Positions 47,487 through 57,917 of a DNA stretch of 64,000 bases are shown one piece after another. The translations under genes were made by a program, and so were the position numbers. The stretch covers positions 1 to 64,000 of the forward strand of contig JAURMI010000006.1 in NCBI GenBank assembly GCA_030830785.1, read 5' to 3'. The notes beneath the pieces are model-generated. The model searched no databases. It was not told where the DNA came from and saw only the letters and a list, made by a program, of their open reading frames with translations. How positions within the stretch are numbered: position 1 is the first letter of the stretch; each line of letters opens with the position of its first letter. This DNA is from Crocinitomicaceae bacterium. GTDB lineage: Bacteria; Bacteroidota; Bacteroidia; Flavobacteriales_D; Crocinitomicaceae.

Positions 47487-48302
47487 GTGAAAAATTTGAT
47501 GGTATCATATACAAAATCTTTTGTTCTCTATGCGCTTTTAATGGGTGGCTTTTTTTCTTGTAATAAGCAAGAAAGCTATCCAGAAGTCAAGGTTTTTGGT
47601 CATGCGGGTATGGGGATGGATATTGGGATGAGTATTTACCATGACAATTCCTTTGAGGCTGTTTCGCTTGCATTGGCATTACCAACCATTAACGGAGTAG
47701 AGGTTGACGTTCGCATGAGTGCAAATGGCACGCTTTGGCTTTATCATGAAAATCTACTTGAGATGCATACTGACGGCCAAGGTTGTATTTTTGAAACAAA
47801 CGACAATGTACTAGAAATGGTGCGTTACAAAAGTCTGCACCATGAAAGTTTAACACGACTTGATGAAATTTTACCTCTATTGGGAGACCGGACCTTGATC
47901 TTAGATCTTAAGCATTGGAATAGTTGCACAAACGGCTATGTTGATATGCAGCGCTTTAAGGCGGCCATAGATAATATACCTTTGAAATATAGAAATCAAC
48001 TCATTCTCGATTCTTCAAATCCCAACTGGATGGCTCAATTAGCTCAAGACTACAAAGTAGTGTTCTCAACAGTCAGCTTTGAAAAAGGCCTTGAACAGTT
48101 AGAGAAAGTTCCTCAAATTAGTGGATTGATGCTGAGAAGTAAAGATATTTCTGCCCAACAGATTGCACAATTAAAAACGCTTCAAAAAGAGTGTTATATT
48201 TTTGAAATGCGTTCAAGCAAAACACAAAGGGCTGCTCTTTCAAAGCAACCTACTGCTATTTTGGCAGATGATCCGAGAGGAGCACTTATTCTAAGAGACT
48301 GA
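47487..48302 (+). CDS. Glycerophosphodiester phosphodiesterase-like lipoprotein
   Basis: The start is GTG, one base after the previous stop. The 271-residue product has a lipobox (GGFFSC). A GDPD barrel follows: FGHAGMG in place of the usual HRG, NSFEAVSLAL, GVEVDVRMS (metal Glu-x-Asp), LWLYHENLLEM (catalytic His), and LILDLKHW. It would hydrolyse glycerophosphodiesters or related lipids in the envelope; the HA instead of HR variation leaves activity uncertain. It ends exactly where the convergent gcvT ends. Confidence 0.85.
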   Translation: MKNLMVSYTKSFVLYALLMGGFFSCNKQESYPEVKVFGHAGMGMDIGMSIYHDNSFEAVSLALALPTINGVEVDVRMSANGTLWLYHENLLEMHTDGQGCIFETNDNVLEMVRYKSLHHESLTRLDEILPLLGDRTLILDLKHWNSCTNGYVDMQRFKAAIDNIPLKYRNQLILDSSNPNWMAQLAQDYKVVFSTVSFEKGLEQLEKVPQISGLMLRSKDISAQQIAQLKTLQKECYIFEMRSSKTQRAALSKQPTAILADDPRGALILRD

Positions 48303-49385
48303 TTACTTTTTGTAAAACGGCAATTTGACCACTTTAGCGGCAATTCCCTTTTCGCGAATAGAAATAAAAATTTCAGAATCTAAGGCTGCAAATTCTGTTT
48401 TTACATAACCTAATCCAATTCCTATTTTCATACTAGGTGACATCGTACCCGAGGTAACCTTCCCAATTACATTGCCTTGCGCATCTAAAATAGGGTAGTT
48501 GTGTCGAGGGATACCGCGATCAACCATTTCAAAAGCAACCAGTTTGCGCGTCAAACCAGCTTCTTTTTGATTTCTTAAATAGGTATCGTCGATAAAAGAT
48601 TTCGAAAATTTCGTAATCCAACCCAAACCTGCCTCAAGAGGAGAAGTGCTGTCATCAATGTCATTCCCATACAAACAAAAGCCCATTTCTAAACGTAGTG
48701 TGTCCCGTGCTGCCAAACCAATCGGTTTGATGCCAAAACTTTCTCCTGCTTCAAAGACAGCATTCCAAAGCCTTTGGGCATCTTCATTTTTAACATATAC
48801 TTCAAATCCGCCCGAGCCCGTATATCCTGTTGCAGATACCATTACATTCTCAATTCCTGCGAAAGTCCCGTACTGGAAGGTGTAATAGGTCATATTGGAA
48901 AGATCAATATTGGTGAGACTTTGCATGGCCTGGGCCGCTTTTGGCCCTTGAATTGCCAACAAAGAATACTGATCAGACAAGTTTTGCATTTCTACACCCA
49001 AATTATTGTGTTCTGAAATCCAATTCCAATCTTTTTCTATGTTGGATGCATTGACAACAATAAAATAGGTTTCTTCATTAATGCGATATATGATCAAATC
49101 ATCTATAATGCCTCCTTTACCGTTTGGCATGCAGCTGTATTGTGCCTTGCCATCAAAAAGTACTGATGCATCGTTGGTGCAAACTTTTTGAATAAGCTCA
49201 AGCGCATTGGGTCCTTTAAGTAAAAACTCTCCCATGTGCGAAACATCAAAAACACCAACGCCATTTCGAACGGTTTCGTGTTCTGAATTCACACCTTCGT
49301 ATTGAACAGGCATGTTGTATCCTGCAAAGGGAACCATTTTAGCTCCAAGGGCAGCATGAATGTGGGTAAGTGCAGTATTTTTCAT
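48303..49385 (-). CDS. gcvT: Glycine cleavage system T protein (aminomethyltransferase)
   Basis: The 360-residue protein matches GcvT in length and motifs: [47 protein letters not shown] and [13 protein letters not shown]. It moves the methylene group from the H-protein-bound intermediate to tetrahydrofolate and releases ammonia. H and P proteins are elsewhere, and lpdA is at 34776. It lies one base after efp, so the two are co-transcribed from the efp promoter. No glycine riboswitch is visible. Confidence 0.96.
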   Translation of the reverse strand: MKNTALTHIHAALGAKMVPFAGYNMPVQYEGVNSEHETVRNGVGVFDVSHMGEFLLKGPNALELIQKVCTNDASVLFDGKAQYSCMPNGKGGIIDDLIIYRINEETYFIVVNASNIEKDWNWISEHNNLGVEMQNLSDQYSLLAIQGPKAAQAMQSLTNIDLSNMTYYTFQYGTFAGIENVMVSATGYTGSGGFEVYVKNEDAQRLWNAVFEAGESFGIKPIGLAARDTLRLEMGFCLYGNDIDDSTSPLEAGLGWITKFSKSFIDDTYLRNQKEAGLTRKLVAFEMVDRGIPRHNYPILDAQGNVIGKVTSGTMSPSMKIGIGLGYVKTEFAALDSEIFISIREKGIAAKVVKLPFYKK

Positions 49386-49386
49386 T

Positions 49387-49953
49387 TTAGTTTTTTACAC
49401 GTTCAACGTAAACGCCTGTACGGGTATCGATTTTGATAACCTCGCCATTGTCGATAAACAAAGGAACACGCACTTCTGCCCCAGTTGCAATGGTTGCTGG
49501 TTTCATTGAGTTAGTTGCAGTATCACCTTTTACTCCAGGTTCGGTATAGGTAACTTCAGAAATAATGTACATTGGAAGTTCCACAACAAGGGGCATCTCT
49601 TCTTCGGCATGGTATAAAATATTTACGGTCATACCCTCTTGCAAAAACCCTGGTTTTTCGACCATCTTCAATGGGATTTCAACTTGTTCAAAAGTTTCAT
49701 TATTCATAAAGATATATGCTTCAGACTCTTGATATAGATATTGGTATTCGCGGTTTTCAATGCGAACTGGTTCAATTTTGTGGCCAGCAGAAAAGGTGTG
49801 ATCCAATACCTTTCCCGATTCTATTTGCCGCATTTTGGTCCTGACGAAAGCTGGCCCTTTCCCAGGTTTAACATGTTGAAATTCAATAATTTGAAATAAT
49901 TTTTCATTGTGCTTTATACACAATCCATTACGGATATCTGCAGTAGTTGCCAT
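49387..49953 (-). CDS. efp: Elongation factor P
   Basis: The start at 49953 ([10 protein letters not shown]) gives the standard 188 residues; the frame is open 32 codons further, but the promoter lies there. It has the KOW-like N-terminal domain with the modified-lysine loop [14 protein letters not shown], then two OB-like domains with the C-terminal [19 protein letters not shown] rescues ribosomes stalled at proline runs. It is followed by gcvT. Confidence 0.96.
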   Translation of the reverse strand: MATTADIRNGLCIKHNEKLFQIIEFQHVKPGKGPAFVRTKMRQIESGKVLDHTFSAGHKIEPVRIENREYQYLYQESEAYIFMNNETFEQVEIPLKMVEKPGFLQEGMTVNILYHAEEEMPLVVELPMYIISEVTYTEPGVKGDTATNSMKPATIATGAEVRVPLFIDNGEVIKIDTRTGVYVERVKN

Positions 49954-49974
49954 TTTTCTGTTTTGATTTGTGGG

Positions 49975-50004
49975 CAAATATAGCCCAATTCCTATTTTTA
50001 TCAA
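49975..50004 (-). promoter_or_regulatory. Promoter of efp-gcvT
   Basis: On the minus strand TTG (50004-50002) and TATATTTG (49982-49975) are 19 bases apart, an exact fit to the Bacteroidota promoter. The efp ATG is 21 bases downstream. Confidence 0.7.
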
Positions 50005-50059
50005 CACATTCGGTGTATAATTTCCTTGAAAGAACAGCATGTGGAGCACTCTAGATTGT

Positions 50060-50067
50060 TATTTTTG
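50060..50067 (+). promoter_or_regulatory. -7 element of parE
   Basis: TATTTTTG matches TAnnTTTG and lies 24 bases before the parE ATG at 50092. This supports that start over the upstream open frame from 50026. Confidence 0.45.
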
Positions 50068-50091
50068 TGTGTTTCTATATTTTTAAAATTC

Positions 50092-51981
50092 ATGCCAGAA
50101 AATCAATATACCGAAGACAACATACGCTCCTTAGATTGGAAAGAGCATATCCGCTTGCGTCCCGGTATGTACATCGGTAAACTCGGCGATGGTGCCGCAG
50201 CAGACGATGGAATTTATATTTTAGTAAAAGAAGTTATCGATAACTGTATCGATGAATTTGTCATGGGAAATGGTAAACGAGTCGATGTCAAAGTCAAAGA
50301 TGGTAAGGTTTCTGTCCGAGATTATGGTCGTGGAATCCCTCTGGGAAAGGTAGTTGAGGTAGTTTCAAAAATGAATACCGGAGGAAAATACGACTCAAAA
50401 GCCTTTAAAAAATCAGTTGGGCTTAATGGTGTTGGTACTAAGGCTGTTAATGCCTTATCCTCTTTTTTCTCGGTTTATGCCGTGCGCGATGGCCAATTGA
50501 AAACAGCTGTATTTGAGCGCGGTGTGCTCGTTTCAGATTTGCCAATTCAAGCTACCGAAGAAACCAATGGAACCTATGTAGAATTTATTCCAGACGATAA
50601 TATTTTTAAAAAGTATGCATTCAAAACTGCATACTTAGACAAAATGATGTGGAACTATTGTTACCTCAATAGAGGCTTAACGATAACGCTCAATGGTGAA
50701 AAATTTAATTCCAAAGATGGGCTTAAAGATTTACTTGAGAACAACATGGATGGTGATCCTTTGTATCCGATAATACATTTAGAAGACGATGATATTGAGG
50801 TAGCTTTTACGCACGGGCGTACTTATGGAGAGGATTATTATTCCTTTGTGAATGGCCAGCATACAACGCAAGGAGGAACGCATCAGAGTGCATTTCGCGA
50901 ATCTGTAGCCAAAGTGATTCGCGATTTTTATAATAAAAATTATGAGGCTTCAGATATAAGGCAATCTATCGTAGCGGCAATCGCTGTCAAGGTGATTGAA
51001 CCCGTTTTTGAGTCTCAGACCAAAACCAAATTAGGCTCTCAAGAAATTGAACCAGGCGGAAAATCGATGCGTGCTTTTGTCAATGATTTTCTCAAAGATA
51101 AATTAGATAATTTCTTGCACAGAAATCCTGATGTTGCCGAAATAATTGAAAAAAAAATTAAGCAGTCTGAACGCGAGCGCAAGGATCTTGCAGGGATTCG
51201 CAAATTAGCTCGTGACCGCTCGAAAAAAGCAAGTTTACACAATAAAAAATTGCGCGATTGCCGTACACACCTTACAGATCTAAAAGATGAGCGCAGAGAA
51301 GAAACAACCTTATTTATTACTGAGGGTGACTCTGCGAGTGGTTCTATTACTAAGTCGCGAGATGTCAATACGCAAGCTGTATTTTCATTAAGAGGGAAAC
51401 CTTTGAACTGCTATGGTCTTACAAAGAAAGTAGTTTATGAAAACGAGGAGTTTAACCTCATTCAAGCGGCCCTCGATATAGAAGAAGATATGGACAATCT
51501 TCGCTACAATCGCATTGTGATTGCTACTGATGCCGATGTAGACGGAATGCATATTAGGATGCTTTTGCTCACTTTCTTTTTGCAGTTTTTTCCAGATTTG
51601 GTAAAACGCAATCATGTCTATGTACTTCAAACACCATTATTTAGGGTTCGTAATAAAAAGAAAACCATCTATTGTTATTCTGAGGAGGAGCGTCGAGAAG
51701 CTATTGCAGAACTCGGAAAAAATCCTGAAATCACGCGATTTAAAGGTCTGGGAGAAATTTCGCCAGATGAATTCGTGCATTTCATAGGAGAAAATATCAG
51801 ACTTGAACCAGTTTTACTTACCAAGGATGCCTCAATTGATTCAATATTATCCTATTTCATGGGTAAAAATACTCCGGAGCGACAAGAATTTATTATCGAT
51901 AACTTACGCGTTGAAAAGGACCTCCCTGAAGCAGAAATGGATACAGAGAAAGAAGACACCTTAACAGAATTTGCAACCTAA
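50092..51981 (+). CDS. parE: DNA topoisomerase IV subunit B (ParE-type)
   Basis: The start at 50092 gives 629 residues. The GHKL ATPase has [17 protein letters not shown], the metal site [10 protein letters not shown], and [11 protein letters not shown]. The TOPRIM domain has [12 protein letters not shown] and [19 protein letters not shown]. The length and the pairing with a 897-residue A subunit one base downstream fit the ParE/ParC pair of Bacteroidota rather than GyrB. It decatenates daughter chromosomes with ParC. Confidence 0.92.
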   Translation: MPENQYTEDNIRSLDWKEHIRLRPGMYIGKLGDGAAADDGIYILVKEVIDNCIDEFVMGNGKRVDVKVKDGKVSVRDYGRGIPLGKVVEVVSKMNTGGKYDSKAFKKSVGLNGVGTKAVNALSSFFSVYAVRDGQLKTAVFERGVLVSDLPIQATEETNGTYVEFIPDDNIFKKYAFKTAYLDKMMWNYCYLNRGLTITLNGEKFNSKDGLKDLLENNMDGDPLYPIIHLEDDDIEVAFTHGRTYGEDYYSFVNGQHTTQGGTHQSAFRESVAKVIRDFYNKNYEASDIRQSIVAAIAVKVIEPVFESQTKTKLGSQEIEPGGKSMRAFVNDFLKDKLDNFLHRNPDVAEIIEKKIKQSERERKDLAGIRKLARDRSKKASLHNKKLRDCRTHLTDLKDERREETTLFITEGDSASGSITKSRDVNTQAVFSLRGKPLNCYGLTKKVVYENEEFNLIQAALDIEEDMDNLRYNRIVIATDADVDGMHIRMLLLTFFLQFFPDLVKRNHVYVLQTPLFRVRNKKKTIYCYSEEERREAIAELGKNPEITRFKGLGEISPDEFVHFIGENIRLEPVLLTKDASIDSILSYFMGKNTPERQEFIIDNLRVEKDLPEAEMDTEKEDTLTEFAT

Positions 51982-51982
51982 T

Positions 51983-54676
51983 ATGGAAGAAGACGAATTA
52001 GACGAGCAGCAAAATCAAGAACAGCAAGCATACAATCCATTTGAGAAACAACATCTCGATGATAAGATCGTACCATTGAATGGTCTTTACCAAAATTGGT
52101 TCTTAGACTACGCAAGTTATGTTATCTTGGAACGCGCAGTTCCCAGCCTTTATGATGGCTTAAAACCTGTGCAACGTCGCATTCTACATTCCATGCGCGA
52201 AATGGAGGATGGGCGCTATAATAAAGTTGCCAATATTATTGGTAACACCATGAAATACCATCCACACGGAGATGCATCTATTGGCGATGCATTGGTACAA
52301 ATTGGTCAAAAAGATCTACTTGTAGATTGTCAAGGAAACTGGGGCAATACCCTAACAGGAGACGGTGCAGCGGCCCCGCGCTACATAGAAGCGCGCTTGT
52401 CTAAATTTGCCCTTCACGTTGCCTTCAACCCAAAAACCACAAACTGGTTGTCGTCTTATGATGGTCGCAATAAGGAACCCCAGCAGCTCCCAATGAAATT
52501 CCCTTTGTTATTAGCACAGGGAGCAGAAGGAATCGCTGTAGGGATGGCTTGTAAGTTCTTACCCCACAATTTCATTGAACTCATCGATCAATCTATTAAC
52601 CATCTGAGGGGTAAAAAAGTTGAAATTTTTCCTGATTTCCCAAATGGTGGAATGGCTGACTTCTCGAGCTACAATGATGGATTGCGTGGCGCAAGAGTGC
52701 GCGTGCGGGCTAAAATTAGAAAGGTAGATAATAAAACGCTGATTATTAATGAGATCCCATTTGGTACAACCACAACCTCGCTCATAGAATCTGTTATCAA
52801 AGCCAATGACAAGGGTAAAATTAAAATTAAAAAAATTGAAGACAATACTTCGTCAGAGGCTGAAATAATAGTGCATTTAGCACCAGGTGTTTCGCCAGAT
52901 AAAACCATTGATGCGCTATACGCCTTTACTGATTGCGAAGTCTCAATTTCGCCAAATTCTTCGATTATCGATGGCGAAAAACCACGTTTTTTAGGTGTCT
53001 CAGAAATCCTAAAGATCAATACCGATCATACATCGGCCTTACTTAAACTCGAATTGGAGATAAAACTTGACGAGCTAGAACGTCAGTGGCATTTCTCTAC
53101 GCTTGAAAAGCTATTTATCAATAACGAAATGTATATTGATTTTAAGCTTTACAGTGATCGCCCTACGCTATACGCCTATTTATACGATCGATTTAAGCCT
53201 TTTAAAAAGCAACTTTTAAGAGATATTCAAGATGAAGATTTAAATAAGCTTACGCAAATTCCAATGATTAGGATTACGCGTTTTGACGCAGATAAGGCTG
53301 ATGAAGCGCTTTTGAAAATTGAGGACGAAATTAAACAAGTCAAGCACCACCTTGCACATTTAATTGATTATGCAATTGAGTATTATAAAGATTTGAAAAA
53401 ACGCTTTGGTGCGGGTCGAGAGCGCAAGACTGAAATTAAAACTTTCGATACCATTTCAGCAACCAAAGTTATTATTGCCAATCGCAAGTTGTATGTGGAT
53501 TATGAAGAAGGTTTTATTGGCTACGGTCTTAAAAAGAATGAAGCAGTTTGCGATTGTTCAGAAATTGACGATGTCATTTGCTTTTTCTCGACTGGTAAAA
53601 TGATGATTACAAAAATTGCCGATAAAAAGTTTATTGGAAAAGGACTTATCTATGCCAATGTATGGAAAAAAGGAGATACGCGGACAATTTATCACCTATT
53701 CTACCAAGATGGTACGGGAGGCCCTACAATGATGAAACGATTTTACATTAATTCAACGACCCGAGATACAGAATATGACTTAACAAAAGGAACAAAAGGA
53801 ACCAAGATGCTTTACTTTAGTGTACATCCAAATGGAGAACGCGAAGTTGTAAGTGTAATGCTAAGGCCACGTCCACATCTCAAGCGTTTGCGATTCGATA
53901 TTGATTTGGGTGCGCTTTTAATCAAAGGACGCAACTCTGCAGGCAATCGGGTAACCAAAGAGATTATTCAAAAAATTGTACAAAAAGAAGTTGGCGTATC
54001 CACCTTGGCCGCCCGTAAAATTTGGTATGATACTGTTGTAGGACGGTTAAATGATGAAAGCCGTGGTAAATTCTTAGGCTCGTTTAAAGGAGACGACCGG
54101 ATTTTAACGCTTTATAGAAATGGAGAATATCGTTTGAGTACCTTTGATTTGGCAACGCATTTTGATGAGGATATGCTTCACATTGAAAAATGGGTTGAAG
54201 ATCGTCCGATTGCTGCTGTATATTACGATGCCGAAAAAGAATTGCATTATGTGAAGCGCTTTATTTGCGAAGTAACGCAAGATAAACGGGTAAGTTTTAT
54301 ATCGGAGGCGCCAGGGTCTTATTTAGATATTGTTTCAACAGCATTCAGGCCGCAGGCAAAAATTGTTTTTAACAAATTACTCAAAGAAACTAAAAACTTA
54401 CCCGATCAATTAATTTATTTAAGCGATCTAATTGAGGTCAAAGGGCTTAAAGCACAAGGCAATCAAGTAACCAAGTTAAAAGTAAAGGAAATTGTACTCA
54501 CTCATCCCATAGATGAAAGCCCCGATGCATGGCCAGTAGAAGAAACTGAGCAATTGGCGCCCGAAACCCAAAAGGAGGATGAACAATTGACTTCAATGGA
54601 ATGGGATCTTTCCAATAAAGATGAGCAAAACAATAATCAAACCCAACTATTTGATTCAGACTTAAGCGAAGAATAA
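51983..54676 (+). CDS. parC: DNA topoisomerase IV subunit A (ParC-type)
   Basis: The ATG at 51983 follows the parE stop by one base (897 residues). It has LYDGLKPVQRRILHSM, the quinolone-region segment KYHPHGDASIGDALVQIGQ, and the catalytic Tyr134 in APRYIEARL. A long C-terminal strand-repeat region and an acidic tail (DSDLSEE) follow. Together with ParE it relaxes and decatenates DNA. Confidence 0.93.
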   Translation: MEEDELDEQQNQEQQAYNPFEKQHLDDKIVPLNGLYQNWFLDYASYVILERAVPSLYDGLKPVQRRILHSMREMEDGRYNKVANIIGNTMKYHPHGDASIGDALVQIGQKDLLVDCQGNWGNTLTGDGAAAPRYIEARLSKFALHVAFNPKTTNWLSSYDGRNKEPQQLPMKFPLLLAQGAEGIAVGMACKFLPHNFIELIDQSINHLRGKKVEIFPDFPNGGMADFSSYNDGLRGARVRVRAKIRKVDNKTLIINEIPFGTTTTSLIESVIKANDKGKIKIKKIEDNTSSEAEIIVHLAPGVSPDKTIDALYAFTDCEVSISPNSSIIDGEKPRFLGVSEILKINTDHTSALLKLELEIKLDELERQWHFSTLEKLFINNEMYIDFKLYSDRPTLYAYLYDRFKPFKKQLLRDIQDEDLNKLTQIPMIRITRFDADKADEALLKIEDEIKQVKHHLAHLIDYAIEYYKDLKKRFGAGRERKTEIKTFDTISATKVIIANRKLYVDYEEGFIGYGLKKNEAVCDCSEIDDVICFFSTGKMMITKIADKKFIGKGLIYANVWKKGDTRTIYHLFYQDGTGGPTMMKRFYINSTTRDTEYDLTKGTKGTKMLYFSVHPNGEREVVSVMLRPRPHLKRLRFDIDLGALLIKGRNSAGNRVTKEIIQKIVQKEVGVSTLAARKIWYDTVVGRLNDESRGKFLGSFKGDDRILTLYRNGEYRLSTFDLATHFDEDMLHIEKWVEDRPIAAVYYDAEKELHYVKRFICEVTQDKRVSFISEAPGSYLDIVSTAFRPQAKIVFNKLLKETKNLPDQLIYLSDLIEVKGLKAQGNQVTKLKVKEIVLTHPIDESPDAWPVEETEQLAPETQKEDEQLTSMEWDLSNKDEQNNNQTQLFDSDLSEE

Positions 54677-54729
54677 GCGCTATTCAAAAGAAAAGCCTGT
54701 TTACATTTTTTTTGCCTTGACGCTTTGTT

Positions 54730-54737
54730 TATTTTTG
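54730..54737 (+). promoter_or_regulatory. -7 element before the 54760 membrane gene
   Basis: TATTTTTG lies 22 bases before the start, with a TTG at 54712-54714. The spacing of 15 is shorter than usual. Confidence 0.4.
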
Positions 54738-54759
54738 TTTTAATTAAAAATGGCAATCT

Positions 54760-56127
54760 ATGAATCTGCTTAAAGAAGACCGAATAAATTATCTAAACAT
54801 TGGCCTGATGCTTATTTCGGCCGTGTTAGCATTTTACTTTCCATTCGAAACTTTTTTATTGGCATATGCTTATTTGGGCCCACTGCATTATTTGACAGAA
54901 ATTAGTTGGCTTCACGACCGTCAGTATTTTGCCAAAGGAAAATGGGATTTTCTTGTTTTGCTCGTGGTTGGCGTACTTTTATCTATAGCGGCGTTTGCTA
55001 AAGATTTTGGTTTTGCTAAAGACTTTTACGATTATTTCGTAGAAATGAACCTGTTCGATAAATTACTGGTTTTTGCATTGTTCGCTTCAGTGCTTTTTGC
55101 CTTGGTTAAAAATTTCTGGGTCAAACTTTTATCAATAGTGTTGCTTTATTTCTTTGTTCGGGGTTGGTTAAGTCCTGAAAGAGCAGAGATTAATGCAGAA
55201 AGCACTACAATATTTGCGCTCACAGCACTTATTCCTACGCTAATTCATGTGTATTTATTTACCGGATTATTCATGCTATACGGGGCATTAAAATCGAGAA
55301 GTAAATCGGGCTTATTACAGATGGTTGGTTTTGTGCTTGTTCCAATAATTTTGGTATTTACCCTACCTGTAAATAGCAAAGGTGGATTTCTTTCCAAGTA
55401 TGGTAAAGAAGCCTATTATGCTAAGGGCGACGGCTTTTATAACACAAATTTTGTAATCCTAGACCACTTCAAACTAATTAATGAAAAAAAGCTTTCAAAT
55501 TCAGAGTATTTGGAGATAATCAATAAATCAGAAAACAAAAATTATTTTTTAGGGCAGGGAATAATAGATAGTATTAATTTTTCGGCGCATGTTGATTCGC
55601 TTAAAAAAATAGCAAATCAAGCATTTATACTCAAGCCAATGCCTATTAATAAAGCGGATTTAAAACCGGAATTTCAATTTGATCACCTTTTGTATTTCTT
55701 TAATAATTCAAGCAGCTATTTAAAAAGTCTAAATGATTACAGGTTTAAAGCTTTCCCGAGTAAATTACTAAAGGGCAGATCAAAAAAAGATCTAGATGCG
55801 ATTGTTTATTTTTCCACCTTTGGTATTATGCTCATGCGCTTTATTGCTTTTGCATATCTATATCACTATCTCAACTGGTTCTCCAAGACGGAGATCATTC
55901 GTTGGCACAAAGTTCCTAAGGTTAGATTTATCGCCGTCATTGTTATTTGGTTGGCGTCGGCTATATTTTATGCCTATGATTATGCTTTAGGCTTGAGTGT
56001 ATTGTTCTTTTTAAGTTTTACTCATGTATTACTTGAATTTCCGCTCAACATGGTTTCAATTGTAGGTATTGGCAAAGAGACAAGGTCTATTTTTAAAAAT
56101 GGTTTTAACAAACCAATCAATAACTAA
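54760..56127 (+). CDS. Polytopic membrane protein, unknown
   Basis: The 455-residue protein has about eight to ten hydrophobic helices. It opens with a conserved-looking stretch ETFLLAYAYLGPLHYLTEISW and HDRQYF. A soluble loop of roughly 150 residues lies after the central helices and contains repeated Lys/Asn/Ser (KSENKNYFLGQG). The C-terminal helices have LEFPLNMVSIVGIGKE. I do not recognise a named transporter or enzyme family, although paired His/Asp in helices could bind metal. The DUF2891 gene follows after 11 bases. Confidence 0.8.
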   Translation: MNLLKEDRINYLNIGLMLISAVLAFYFPFETFLLAYAYLGPLHYLTEISWLHDRQYFAKGKWDFLVLLVVGVLLSIAAFAKDFGFAKDFYDYFVEMNLFDKLLVFALFASVLFALVKNFWVKLLSIVLLYFFVRGWLSPERAEINAESTTIFALTALIPTLIHVYLFTGLFMLYGALKSRSKSGLLQMVGFVLVPIILVFTLPVNSKGGFLSKYGKEAYYAKGDGFYNTNFVILDHFKLINEKKLSNSEYLEIINKSENKNYFLGQGIIDSINFSAHVDSLKKIANQAFILKPMPINKADLKPEFQFDHLLYFFNNSSSYLKSLNDYRFKAFPSKLLKGRSKKDLDAIVYFSTFGIMLMRFIAFAYLYHYLNWFSKTEIIRWHKVPKVRFIAVIVIWLASAIFYAYDYALGLSVLFFLSFTHVLLEFPLNMVSIVGIGKETRSIFKNGFNKPINN

Positions 56128-56138
56128 ATTTCAATAAA

Positions 56139-57254
56139 ATGCGGTTTTATATCATCCTAATAAGCGCAATTTTGTGCATAAAGGCTTCATTTGCCCAACT
56201 TGTAAATTCTTTACCTGATGGGCGTTTTACCTTGTCAAGGGAAGGAGCATCCTATTTTGCTAAACTTTCTTTGGACTGTACCTCTAAACCCAAGCCACAT
56301 TATTTTTACCGCGCCTTGCGAACAATTGGCGATACTTTAACGCCTAATGATCTGTGGCCATCCTTTTACGGTTGTTATGATTGGCATAGTGCAGTACACA
56401 ACCATTGGGCATTGGTGAAATTGCTTAAAACCTATCCAGACATTGATGAAGCCGAGGCCATTCGCGCTAAACTTGAAGAGAGTTTTAGCGAAGAAAACAT
56501 TGCTCAGGAAATTAAATATTTTCAATCCAATAAAGAGCAATATCTTTTTGAATTTCCTTATGGCCAAGGCTGGTTATTAAAAGTAGCTGATGAACTTGCT
56601 CGTTGGGATGATCCGGATGCCTTACGATGGTTGGAAAATCTCGAACCCCTACACCAACTTTGTGCATCGGTAGCCCAAGTAGTTTGGAAGGATGTGAAAG
56701 AAGTAAAGCTTTCTGGATCGCATGATGCTCCTTCTTTGAACTTATCTTTTGCAATTGATTATGCAAGAACCTTTGGAGATGAAGATTTACTAAAAGTGGC
56801 GTTTAAAGCAAGTAAGCGCTACTATGGAAAAATGACAAATGCGCCTTTAGTTGCTGAACCTTTTGATTATGATTTTATGTCGGCCTCACTTTTAGTTACA
56901 GATCTTATGCGTAAGGTATACGAGCCGGAGGTTTATTTAAAATGGCTAAATGGCTTTGCTCCTGAAATACTTGATTCCAAGAGGGTGAATACTGCACTGC
57001 AGATTAAAAAAACAGAAAAGCACGATGGTTATGAGTCTCATTGGGATGGTTATCATTTGAATCGTATTTGGTGTTTGAATGGCATGCTAAAATCTATGCC
57101 ATCACAAAGCATTGATGAGGACACTAAGGCCATTTGGATTAGTCAAATGAATGCCATGTGGGATTACGCCCAAGAAAGTATAGGAAAGGGTAACTATGAC
57201 ATAGACCATTGGCTGTCATCCTTTTCGGTATTCGCTTTAATCGGATACGAGTAA
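56139..57254 (+). CDS. DUF2891 family exported protein
   Basis: The 371-residue product has a signal peptide (FYIILISAILCIKASFAQ). The DUF2891 helical (alpha/alpha toroid-like) domain follows, with FYGCYDWHSAVHNHWALVKLL, FEFPYGQGWLLKVADEL, SGSHDAPSLNLSFAIDYA, and ESHWDGYHLNRIWCLNGML. The conserved Trp, His and Asp residues suggest a carbohydrate-active or related enzyme, but no activity is established. Its end overlaps the convergent cmk gene by 18 bases. Confidence 0.9.
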   Translation: MRFYIILISAILCIKASFAQLVNSLPDGRFTLSREGASYFAKLSLDCTSKPKPHYFYRALRTIGDTLTPNDLWPSFYGCYDWHSAVHNHWALVKLLKTYPDIDEAEAIRAKLEESFSEENIAQEIKYFQSNKEQYLFEFPYGQGWLLKVADELARWDDPDALRWLENLEPLHQLCASVAQVVWKDVKEVKLSGSHDAPSLNLSFAIDYARTFGDEDLLKVAFKASKRYYGKMTNAPLVAEPFDYDFMSASLLVTDLMRKVYEPEVYLKWLNGFAPEILDSKRVNTALQIKKTEKHDGYESHWDGYHLNRIWCLNGMLKSMPSQSIDEDTKAIWISQMNAMWDYAQESIGKGNYDIDHWLSSFSVFALIGYE

Positions 57255-57917
57255 GGCAACGCGCTCAAGGGCCCAATTTAGCTGTTCTTCTTTACTAAGA
57301 CTTGAGGTGTCTAAAACAATAGCATCGCTTGCCATTTGTAGAGGGCTTTCTTGTCTATTACTATCTATGTGGTCTCTTTCTAATAAGTTTTGTTCAACAG
57401 ATTTGGCATCAATATTATCTCCGTTTTGAGCCAATTCCTCGAGTCTTCTTTTGGTTCGGACGGCTATTGAAGCCGTTACGAAGATCTTAAGTTCGGCATC
57501 TGGAAAAACAACAGTTCCGATATCGCGCCCGTCCATAACTATACCGCCGTTTTTGCCTAATTGTTGTTGGCATTCTACAAGTTTCTTGCGCACGTTTTTA
57601 ATGGTTGCAATTTTGGATACAACTGCCGCTACTTTGGGTAAGCGAATGTCTTGGGTTATGTCTTGATTATTGAGTAAGACCCTTTGCTCTTTTGAGATTT
57701 CTATGTGTATTTGACCTAATTGGCTTTCAATCTGTTCAAGCACAAGAGCGCCATTTTCGCTAAACCCACCATGGTTTAAGTAATATAATGCAACAGCCCT
57801 GTACATTGCGCCTGAGTCAATGAAAGTATAATTGAGTGCTTTGGCAAGTGCTTTGGCAAGTGTGCTTTTGCCACAAGCTGCATGGCCGTCAATTGCTATG
57901 GTTATTTTTTTAGACAT
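57237..57917 (-). CDS. cmk: Cytidylate kinase
   Basis: The 226-residue protein has the P-loop GHAACGKST at about residues 10-18, FIDSGAMYRAVALYYL, VMDGRDIGTVVFPDAELKIFV and the lid region SNRQESPLQMASDAIVLDTS. It phosphorylates CMP and dCMP. The ATG shares its A with the TAA stop of the GAPDH gene, so translation is coupled. The 3' end overlaps DUF2891 by 18 bases. Confidence 0.95.
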   Translation of the reverse strand: MSKKITIAIDGHAACGKSTLAKALAKALNYTFIDSGAMYRAVALYYLNHGGFSENGALVLEQIESQLGQIHIEISKEQRVLLNNQDITQDIRLPKVAAVVSKIATIKNVRKKLVECQQQLGKNGGIVMDGRDIGTVVFPDAELKIFVTASIAVRTKRRLEELAQNGDNIDAKSVEQNLLERDHIDSNRQESPLQMASDAIVLDTSSLSKEEQLNWALERVALLVSD